The notes beneath the pieces are model-generated. The model saw only the letters and a program-made list of their open reading frames with translations, had not been told where the DNA came from and did not search any database. DNA of 32,074 nucleotides, from NCBI GenBank assembly GCA_021800165.1, contig JAJYZF010000046.1:1-32074 (forward strand), read 5' to 3'. Within the stretch, counting starts at the first letter, position 1. Every line of letters starts with the position of its first letter. Both the position numbers and the translations under genes were made by a program. Source of the stretch: Planctomycetota bacterium. Lineage in GTDB: Bacteria > Planctomycetota > Phycisphaerae > WQYP01. This document shows positions 26,172 to 32,074 of the stretch, in pieces.

Positions 26172-27316
26172 ATAAGGATAATCCATCATCTTGGCTAAAG
26201 GATACCGACGCGGTTGCAATCGTGCTGCGGCAATACTTGCGTCCCGTCGACGGTTACGATGCCCCTATCTTTCCACCAACATTTGCGATGAGGCCATCCC
26301 CGCAACAGCGACATCCGTACAACATAGATACGCTTTCTGATGGCCGCAATATCTGCCTGATTGACAGCATTGCTTCGCAATCAAATCGAGTCGAACCGAT
26401 ATTCGACACCTTTTCGCCACGCATGGTTCCAAAAGTGACGGTGAAAGTGAAATCCGGAAAGGATGAGGAATCGAGGAGCCTTCTCGAAATTGGGCATCGG
26501 GTCGCCGATGCGGTCATCCGATTTTCAGATTGGGCCAAAACGGTTAGCGAAGCCCTTCTGCTGTATAGCGATGGCGACTCCTCTTCGCTTGCCCGAATCG
26601 CACCAACCTCAATTGTCTTCGGAGCATGGAACTCGCGAGATGGAGGCGAGAGGATTCCGCGATTGGTGCAATCGACGATCCGCGCAACTAACGTCGATGT
26701 CTTGACGCGCGCGTCGCAGTATGTGCCTCCCTTTGACTATAAGGAAGTCGTAGATGGCAAGGAAACGCCAATCATCAACCCGAAAACCAAGAATGACAAA
26801 CTTTCGGGTCAGGGCCTTCTTGCGGTACCTGTCGTGACCATGCCGACGAAGGAAAAGAACAAGGAACTGGCATTTCGCGTGCATGGGGGAGTTCTCGTTA
26901 ATGGCGACATCCGGCGCGATGCGGCCATTAATCTGGTGAACCTTCGCGCAGCGGGGGCTTCGGCTAAAAGCGAAAAAGATACCCTGAATTGTTACCTGCT
27001 AGGCCTGTCGCTGGTAGCCCTGCTTTATGAACAGGACTTCAACCTGCGTCAGGGTTGCCAACTCGTTCTTGACCCAAAGCGTGCTGAGCAACGAATGAAG
27101 GAAAATGAATATGGCCGGTATGCCGTTGCCCTCGTTAAACGTGATGGTACTGAGTCGGAGATCAATCTTACTTATGACGGCGCGCGGCAATTTGCAGAAA
27201 ATGCAGCAAGGGCATTCAAGATTACAGAAGATGAAAAAGCTGTGCATTTCGATGCCGCCATGATGAAGGCCGCCATCAAGACCGACAGCGTTGACACGGA
27301 TGCAGAGGAGGGTTAA
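26168..27316 (+). CDS. csb1: Type I-G (I-U) RAMP protein Csb1, Cas7 backbone subunit (GSU0053 family)
   Basis: The 382-aa protein matches the Csb1/GSU0053 Cas7 family, which polymerises along the crRNA spacer. Recognised blocks are TSIVFGAWNSRDGGERIPRL, QSTIRATNVDVLTRASQYVPP, HGGVLVNGDIRRDAAINLVNLR and LLGLSLVALLYEQDFNLRQG. ATG 26168 overlaps the csb3 stop by four bases, with GGAG 6 bases upstream. A TTG at 26156 in the same frame is less likely. The next gene begins two bases after the stop, so csb3-csb1-csb2 are expected to be made together in fixed order. Confidence 0.92.
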   Translation: MNKDNPSSWLKDTDAVAIVLRQYLRPVDGYDAPIFPPTFAMRPSPQQRHPYNIDTLSDGRNICLIDSIASQSNRVEPIFDTFSPRMVPKVTVKVKSGKDEESRSLLEIGHRVADAVIRFSDWAKTVSEALLLYSDGDSSSLARIAPTSIVFGAWNSRDGGERIPRLVQSTIRATNVDVLTRASQYVPPFDYKEVVDGKETPIINPKTKNDKLSGQGLLAVPVVTMPTKEKNKELAFRVHGGVLVNGDIRRDAAINLVNLRAAGASAKSEKDTLNCYLLGLSLVALLYEQDFNLRQGCQLVLDPKRAEQRMKENEYGRYAVALVKRDGTESEINLTYDGARQFAENAARAFKITEDEKAVHFDAAMMKAAIKTDSVDTDAEEG

Positions 27317-27318
27317 TC

Positions 27319-28797
27319 ATGGGCGATTATTTTTGCGTGACGGTCCAATGGGTAACTGATCGCTACCACGGGGTGCGGTCCGATGGGGAAACTCCCGAGT
27401 GGCCTCCATCCCCTTTCCGCCTGTTCCAGACCCTTCTTGCGAGCGGCTTGCGCACAGGGTCGGAAAACGATGTCTCAGCCACGTTGCAATGGTTCGAAAG
27501 AAATCCCACACCAGAGATAATCGCCGCTAACACCGAGGTCGGCACCGCGCGAAACCACTTTGTCCCGGATAACGATAACTCGCTTTCACATCGGCGAAGT
27601 TCATTTCGAAAATTTCGCCCGTCAATCTTCGCCGGGGAATCTCCGCACCAGGTGTCGGTTCATTATCTCTGGGATGTTCAAATCAATGGCAGCTTGCCGA
27701 TCAGGGAACTTACTAACTTGGTGAATTGCATCGGTTACTTTGGTTGGGCGGTCGATTTCGCGTTTGCCAGGGCTTTATTCGCCACATCTGCGGAGGTCAA
27801 TAAAATTATCGGTACTCGGTGGACTCCACGCCCAGGGGTCCTACCGAGCGCCGATGCCCTTCGTGTGCCCAAGATAGGTTCCATCGACGATTTGCGACAT
27901 CCCTATTCGAAAAGTGCACGCCGCGCAATGAATTTTGCCCAACGACGCGGCACAATCCACCCGAAAGTATTTGATCGCGTGGTTTATACCAGTTCCGAAC
28001 GGCCACTTGGAAGACCCTATGAATTATTTAGCCTCTGCGACGCGGAAGGTGACCTTTCGCCGGAACCGCAGGCTAAGTTAATCCACGTCGCCGGCATGGC
28101 TCGGCACGCTGCAATCAGTGCAATGAAAGCGTATCCGCCCGAGGTTCCCGACCCCGCAAATTGGATAGAAACATTCGTCGCCGGGCACCGCAATGGCGAC
28201 AACGATCACAAACAATTCTCCTATATACCGCTGCCCTCCATCGGACACGAACATGCCGATTGCGAGATTCGCCGCGTGATGATCGTCGCACCTTTCGGGG
28301 AAGATGCCAAACTCGCGCATCTTGCCGAACAGCTTGATGGCCACACGTTGGAACGCGAGGGGGGCGGCCTTGCCCCGATCCTCCACCACCTGCGCGGCGA
28401 CGGTGTCACGGCGCAATACACCAAGCAATCCAGGGTTTGGGCAACGGTTACCCCCATCATTCTTCCCGGCCACGACGACCATAGCCCGGCCAAAACTAAA
28501 AAACTGCTGGAAACCGCGTTGCGACAAAGCGGCATTGAACAGCCCTGTGAATTCACATGGAGTGCCATGCCTAATTTCAAGAACTGCCTGCCCGCATATA
28601 AACATGACCGCCAGGGAAGGCATCTGGGATATTTCCGGCCCAACCACTTGGCACCATTCACCTTGGTTCACGCGCGTCTGACATTCCACCTCCCCCTCCC
28701 CGGCCCCATCATCGTTGGTGCCGGGCGGCATTGCGGGTTTGGGATTTGTGCCGGGGTTGCGGACGCGTGTGATGCGGATTGTGACCGGCCGCGATAG
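27319..28797 (+). CDS. csb2: Type I-G (I-U) protein Csb2, Cas5-Cas6 fusion (GSU0054 family)
   Basis: The 492-aa protein begins YFCVTVQWVTDRYHG, then EWPPSPFRLFQTLLASG, the Cas5-like N-terminal half of Csb2. The C-terminal half ends in a Cas6-like glycine-rich loop, GAGRHCGFGICAG (about 467-479). The family caps the crRNA 5' end and processes pre-crRNA. Histidines such as those in PSIGHEHADCEIRRV could be catalytic, but the residue cannot be assigned from sequence alone. GAGGAGGG lies 8 bases before ATG 27319. It is the last gene of the effector operon. The next 280 bases hold AT-rich repeats rather than another cas gene. Confidence 0.9.
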   Translation: MGDYFCVTVQWVTDRYHGVRSDGETPEWPPSPFRLFQTLLASGLRTGSENDVSATLQWFERNPTPEIIAANTEVGTARNHFVPDNDNSLSHRRSSFRKFRPSIFAGESPHQVSVHYLWDVQINGSLPIRELTNLVNCIGYFGWAVDFAFARALFATSAEVNKIIGTRWTPRPGVLPSADALRVPKIGSIDDLRHPYSKSARRAMNFAQRRGTIHPKVFDRVVYTSSERPLGRPYELFSLCDAEGDLSPEPQAKLIHVAGMARHAAISAMKAYPPEVPDPANWIETFVAGHRNGDNDHKQFSYIPLPSIGHEHADCEIRRVMIVAPFGEDAKLAHLAEQLDGHTLEREGGGLAPILHHLRGDGVTAQYTKQSRVWATVTPIILPGHDDHSPAKTKKLLETALRQSGIEQPCEFTWSAMPNFKNCLPAYKHDRQGRHLGYFRPNHLAPFTLVHARLTFHLPLPGPIIVGAGRHCGFGICAGVADACDADCDRPR

Positions 28798-28867
28798 TCC
28801 CCGCAGCCGTGTGGCGCGGGATAACCCAGGGGATTGGATGTTTTAGCGACGGATGACGGTTGGGATT

Positions 28868-29060
28868 GCGGATTTCAGATGTCAGATTTCAGATTTCAAA
28901 TTTGAGATTGCCGCGTGGGGATTTGACATTCTTGGGCAGTGGTGGGAGACTACCTTCCATATTTGAGATATGGGATTTCAGATTTCAAATTTCAAATTTC
29001 AGATTTCAGATTTCAAATTTGAGATTTCAGATTTCAGATTTCAAATTTGAGATTTCAGAT
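28868..29060. repeat. AT-rich short tandem repeats, left of the S23 gene
   Basis: Blocks at about 28871-28909 and 28973-29060 consist of 7-8-base words (A/G)ATTTCA and AAATTTGAG in near-tandem order. A non-repetitive 60-base stretch separates them. Because GAAATTTC and AAATTT are self-complementary, the tract can form many alternative hairpins. The same words recur on the other side of the S23 gene. GAAGGGAG at 29065-29072, just past the tract, is the likely ribosome-binding site of the S23 gene. Confidence 0.85.
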
Positions 29061-29079
29061 TGCCGAAGGGAGTTTGAGT

Positions 29080-29631
29080 GTGACTTATCAACGATTTGAG
29101 GACTTGCCGGTCTGGCAGGCCGCTATAAAACTTGGGGTTGAGGTCTATCGCCTGACCAATCCGCGCTGGTTTGCGGATAAGGCGGACGTGCGCGATCAGA
29201 TGCGCCGGGCGGCACTTTCGGTTTCCAATAATATTGCCGAGGGATTTGAGCGCGGCACCACCTCCGAACTGCTGATGTTCCTGTATATCGCCCGTGGTTC
29301 GGCCGGTGAAGTTCGCAGCGGCTGCCGATTCTGCGCCCTGCTGCTGGAAGAGGCGGTCAGATGCGACACCACCGATATGCCGTCGCAAATTGCGCATTGC
29401 GTGACTTCATGTGAATCCGTCTCGCGGCAAATCCGCGCCTGGGCGCAAAGTCTGCAGGATGGGGATATTCCCGGCCAGCGGCATCTTACCGCCGAGAGCA
29501 AACAGAAGTACCACCAGGCACAGCGGGCCGTGGACCTTGACGCCCATATCCGACGTGTGACGGAAGAAAATATTCAACGATCCATGCGGCAGATGTCCCC
29601 GACTCCCCAAAGTACCCCCGACCAGGCGTGA
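29080..29631 (+). CDS. S23/four-helix-bundle protein (23S rRNA intervening-sequence protein family)
   Basis: The protein is 183 aa from GTG 29080. Its first 120 residues match the S23 four-helix-bundle family (PF05635/TIGR02436): YQRFEDLPVWQAAIKLGVEVY, QMRRAALSVSNNIAEGFERG and FLYIARGSAGEVRS. The family is named for open frames inside 23S rRNA intervening sequences. It is related to the accessory Avd protein of diversity-generating retroelements, but is mostly of unknown function. A charged, helical C-terminal extension (about 125-183) is additional. The upstream ATG at 29047 is within the repeat tract, so the GTG with a GAAGGGAG site is preferred. It sits between the effector and adaptation cas modules, with AT-rich repeats on both sides. 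No reverse transcriptase or rRNA is in the window. Confidence 0.82.
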   Translation: MTYQRFEDLPVWQAAIKLGVEVYRLTNPRWFADKADVRDQMRRAALSVSNNIAEGFERGTTSELLMFLYIARGSAGEVRSGCRFCALLLEEAVRCDTTDMPSQIAHCVTSCESVSRQIRAWAQSLQDGDIPGQRHLTAESKQKYHQAQRAVDLDAHIRRVTEENIQRSMRQMSPTPQSTPDQA

Positions 29632-29639
29632 GAACGGTT

Positions 29640-29742
29640 ATTTGAAATCTGAGATTTCATCTATTAAATTTCAGACCCCAAATTTCAAATTTCAAATTTC
29701 AAATCTCAGATTTCAAATCTCAAATTTCAAATTTCAAATCTT
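29640..29742. repeat. AT-rich short tandem repeats, right of the S23 gene
   Basis: This tract is built of the same words as the left tract: AAATTTCA, AGATTTCA and CAAATCTCA. Part of it (TTTGAAATCTGAGATTTC at 29641-29658) is better read as the inverse of the left words, while the rest also matches directly. Orientation is therefore ambiguous because the words are partly palindromic. Confidence 0.8.
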
Positions 29743-29754
29743 CCACACACCGCG

Positions 29755-29783
29755 TTAATTATCGGCCGCTGGCGTCCTATAAT
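29755..29783 (+). promoter_or_regulatory. Possible promoter of the cas4-cas1/cas2 adaptation module
   Basis: TATAAT at 29778-29783 is a perfect -10. TTAATT at 29755-29760, 17 bases upstream, is a weak -35. A start near 29790 would give an unusually long leader of about 158 nt before the Cas4-Cas1 ATG. It lets the adaptation genes be expressed separately from the effector operon. Confidence 0.4.
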
Positions 29784-29947
29784 TACAAAATATTTGCTAT
29801 TGCCCCCATCCATGTTCTATTCTTGATAGGGACACGCAGCATGACGAACTCAACACACACCACGGATGGGCCGATGGCGACCCTTGTATGCGTGGCGTGA
29901 CTTTGTTTCGGTATTGCTTCGCCATTTGTCCTCTCGGAGGTTGAAAC
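29784..29947 (+). other. Leader region upstream of cas4-cas1
   Basis: This stretch holds no recognised gene. A 19-codon frame at 29841-29900 starts with ATG and has a weak purine stretch 9 bases upstream, so a leader peptide is conceivable but unsupported. The strong site CGGAGG at 29936-29941 serves the ATG at 29948. Confidence 0.4.
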
Positions 29948-31663
29948 ATGGACGAATACTTGTGGCCCGCCCGGCACGTCGCGGAATTCGCATACTGCCC
30001 CCGGCTGTTTTATTTCATGGAGATTGAGGGTATTTGTCTGCCGAATGCCGACACGGAAAAAGGCCAGGCCGTGCATCGGCGCGTGGACAGGCCCAGCCAC
30101 AATGGGTCGACCGCTGAACCTGCCGCGGCCGAGCCGCCGGATCCACAGAAGCCCGCTACGGTTCGCAGCCTGGCGTTGAGCAGCCAGAAGCTCAACTTAA
30201 CCGCCACATTGGATTTGGCCGAGCTTTCCGGCTCGGAGGCTGTACCGGTGGAATATCGCAAGGGACGGCCACAGTATAAGACGCTGGTTCCGCCGCCGGA
30301 CGACCCCGGCGAGAGTGAAGACCCGCCGCTGGCACCGGCCATTCCCTGGCCGACGGACCGCATTCAACTGGCGTTTCAGGCGATGCTGCTGGAGGAGGCG
30401 GGGTACCACGTCAGCCATGGCGTTATTTATTACGCCGCGGAAAAGCGTCGGCTTGATGTACCGATTGACGAAGCGCTTAAGGCCGAGGCCCTGCGAACGC
30501 TCGCCGATGCCCGGACTTGTTCCGCCGGACCGCGCCCGGCCCCGCTGGTGCATGATGCACGCTGCCTGCGCTGTTCGCTTCAACCGATATGCCTGCCGGA
30601 CGAAGTGCATTTCGCCCGCGAATCGGACGAACCGCCGCGGCGAATATGGCCGCCGCGCGATGATGCCATTCACCTGGTGGCCCAGCAGGAGGGCGTTAAG
30701 ATCGGCGTTTGCGGACAGGCCATGCGCATCACCGATCGCGACGGGAAACTCGTGCGCGAAGTGCCGCTGGCCAATCTGGAGAGTCTGGCGGTGCTGGGCG
30801 GCGTGCAGGTTTCCACCCAGGCGCTGGGCGTGCTGGCGGATAAAGGTATTCCCGTGGCCTATCTTTCCGCGGCGGGTCGGCTTATTGCCATGGTGGATCC
30901 GCTCGACGCGGTAAGCGCCCATATTCGCAAGGCCCAGGTGCGGAAATTTGACGACCCGGCCGGGGCGCTGGAGCTTTGCCGCGCTCTGGTGGCCGCGAAG
31001 ATCGCCAACCAGCGCACGCTGTTGATGCGGAACCGGTCTGACCTGCCGGATCAGGCGGCATCGGACATGCTGGATCTTTCACGCCGGGCGATGCTGTGCC
31101 CGCAGGTGGATCAATTGCGGGGTCTGGAAGGGCAGGCCGCGGCCATTTATTTTGCCCACTTTTCCGGCATCTTCAAAAGCCCGTTTAAGGAAGCGTTCGA
31201 CGCCAATGGCCGCCAGCGACGGCCGCCGCCGGACCCGGTCAATTCCATTCTTTCGTTCGCTTACACCATGCTCGCCAACGATTGCATTTCCGCGCTGCGG
31301 CTGGCCCGGCTGGAACCCACGATTGGGGCATTTCACGTATCCCGGCCGGGCCGGCCCGCGATGGCGCTGGACCTGATGGAGCCGTTTCGACCGCTCGTTG
31401 CGGATTCGGTGGCCATTTCGGGTTTCAACAGGGGGGAATTCGTAGAAGGATATTTTGACCGCACCGCGGCGGGTTGTGCCATGACCGACGCGGGCCGCAA
31501 GGCCTTTTTCGGGGTCTATGGCCGTCGGATGGACACAGAGGTTACTCATCCGGTTTATGGCTACCGGCTGAGCTATCGGCGGATGATTATGCTGCACGCC
31601 CGGATGATTGCCGCGTGGTTGATCGGCGATGTGCCGACACTTTCTTTCCTGGTGACACGTTGA
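29948..31663 (+). CDS. cas4-cas1: Cas4-Cas1 fusion, spacer acquisition nuclease-integrase
   Basis: The 571-aa protein fuses Cas4 (about 1-220) to Cas1 (about 235-571), as known from Geobacter I-U/I-G loci. Cas4 trims prespacers and selects the PAM end; Cas1 with Cas2 integrates them. In Cas4, the iron-sulfur cysteines are C17 (YCPRLFY) and C206, C209, C215. Candidate nuclease residues are H43, D89 and E102. The usual E-x-K reads E-Y-R-K, with lysine one place later (K105). In Cas1, likely metal ligands are E394 (LEGQAAAIYF), H463 (FHVSRPGRPA) and D475 (ALDLMEPFRP). A CGGAGG site supports ATG 29948. cas2 follows 8 bases after the stop. The gene is separated from the effector operon by the S23 gene and repeats. 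Confidence 0.94.
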   Translation: MDEYLWPARHVAEFAYCPRLFYFMEIEGICLPNADTEKGQAVHRRVDRPSHNGSTAEPAAAEPPDPQKPATVRSLALSSQKLNLTATLDLAELSGSEAVPVEYRKGRPQYKTLVPPPDDPGESEDPPLAPAIPWPTDRIQLAFQAMLLEEAGYHVSHGVIYYAAEKRRLDVPIDEALKAEALRTLADARTCSAGPRPAPLVHDARCLRCSLQPICLPDEVHFARESDEPPRRIWPPRDDAIHLVAQQEGVKIGVCGQAMRITDRDGKLVREVPLANLESLAVLGGVQVSTQALGVLADKGIPVAYLSAAGRLIAMVDPLDAVSAHIRKAQVRKFDDPAGALELCRALVAAKIANQRTLLMRNRSDLPDQAASDMLDLSRRAMLCPQVDQLRGLEGQAAAIYFAHFSGIFKSPFKEAFDANGRQRRPPPDPVNSILSFAYTMLANDCISALRLARLEPTIGAFHVSRPGRPAMALDLMEPFRPLVADSVAISGFNRGEFVEGYFDRTAAGCAMTDAGRKAFFGVYGRRMDTEVTHPVYGYRLSYRRMIMLHARMIAAWLIGDVPTLSFLVTR

Positions 31664-31671
31664 GGTGGTTT

Positions 31672-31962
31672 ATGCGTCGCTGTTTTCTGGTTTGTTATGA
31701 CATTCGCGAGCCAAAGCGCTGGCGTAAGGTTTTCACGGCCATGAAGGGGTTTGGCGAGCACTGGCAGTATTCGGTTTTTTTCTGCGTGCTGAAGGATATT
31801 GATCGTGTACGTATGCAAACCGAATTAGAGGCGGAGTTGAACCTTCATGAGGATCAGGCCATTATGATAGATCTTGGGCCGGATGAGAAGGCCGCGCGCG
31901 ACGCGGCGGTGGTGCTTGGTGAAAGTTTGCCCAAGGCCGAAACGGGCGTGGTGGTGGTTTGA
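31672..31962 (+). CDS. cas2: CRISPR-associated protein Cas2
   Basis: The 96-aa protein has the Cas2 ferredoxin-like start RRCFLVCYDIREPKRWRKV with the conserved aspartate in YDI, then MKGFGEHWQYSVFFCVL and ELNLHEDQAIMIDLGPDE. Cas2 dimers bridge two Cas1 dimers in the integration complex. GAGGTGG at 31662-31668, overlapping the cas4-cas1 stop, gives a ribosome-binding site just ahead of ATG 31672. The frame is open upstream into cas1, but the Cas2 homology begins here. It is the last complete gene in the window. Confidence 0.93.
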   Translation: MRRCFLVCYDIREPKRWRKVFTAMKGFGEHWQYSVFFCVLKDIDRVRMQTELEAELNLHEDQAIMIDLGPDEKAARDAAVVLGESLPKAETGVVVV

Positions 31963-32074
31963 GTTCTGTTTTTGGGGGGGAAGGTTTAATGGGAGCGTAC
32001 CGCGGGTGGCCGCGTGGGGGGGGGTGTAACTCCTATTGTTGGCGGTTTTGGGTTAGGATTAGAGGCGGAAAGCC
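31963..32074 (+). other. G-rich region after cas2, candidate beginning of a CRISPR leader
   Basis: No gene and no repeat-spacer unit is visible in the last 112 bases. Runs of seven and nine G residues (about 31972-31980 and 32016-32024) stand out. In I-U/I-G loci the array usually follows cas2, so this may be the start of the leader with the array outside the window. That is inference only. Confidence 0.35.

Noticed and set aside
29080..29631. Diversity-generating retroelement, because of the Avd-like four-helix bundle
   Set aside because: No reverse transcriptase, template/variable repeat pair or target gene is visible in the window.
29841..29900. 19-codon leader peptide upstream of cas4-cas1
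   Set aside because: It has only a weak ribosome-binding site, no recognisable composition bias and no attenuator structure. Frames of this length are expected by chance.

Overview
The window looks like a chromosomal piece of a GC-rich, Gram-negative-type bacterium, most plausibly a planctomycete of the Phycisphaerae group. This assignment is an inference from gene style (Arg-rich RNase G/E, membrane-anchored peptide-binding protein, S23 four-helix-bundle protein, PRiA4_ORF3 protein) and from abundant intergenic repeat mosaics. No rRNA or taxonomic marker was compared.

Layout. 1-903 is a gene-free repeat mosaic: a 47-bp tandem array followed by a roughly 650-bp composite repeat. 979-7541 holds housekeeping genes: alpha-glucan phosphorylase, murA and, convergent to murA, a large RNase G/E. 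7542-8660 holds a promoter/palindrome region, a tRNA-Gln(CUG) on the minus strand with its own promoter, and a TMEM175/DUF1211 membrane protein that looks leaderless. 8939-16227 is a six-gene peptide/nickel-type ABC transporter operon (permease C, binding protein, permease B, second permease C, two ATPases). 16229-20077, all on the minus strand, reads pyrR-pyrB-TPR protein-amidohydrolase-PRiA4_ORF3 protein. 20114-21615 is a second gene-free repeat mosaic, much of which is an inverted copy of the one at the window start, so the two bracket about 20 kb.

21616-22372 holds a head-to-head pair: a very short protein-kinase-like gene and an 85-aa unknown. Their ATG codons overlap. 22583-31962 is a type I-G (formerly I-U) CRISPR-Cas locus. 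It has a clear promoter, then cas3 (helicase followed by a C-terminal HD nuclease), csb3, csb1 (Cas7) and csb2 (Cas5-Cas6), all tightly coupled. The adaptation module follows: a cas4-cas1 fusion with its own likely promoter, and cas2. Between the effector and adaptation modules sits an S23 four-helix-bundle gene flanked on both sides by AT-rich short tandem repeats. No CRISPR array is inside the window. The 112 bases after cas2 are a candidate start of a leader, and the array probably lies just beyond the right edge.

The main points of interest are the interrupted, Csx17-less I-G locus with its repeat-flanked S23 gene, the inverted intergenic repeat pair, and the kinase-like/small-ORF pair next to the cas promoter.
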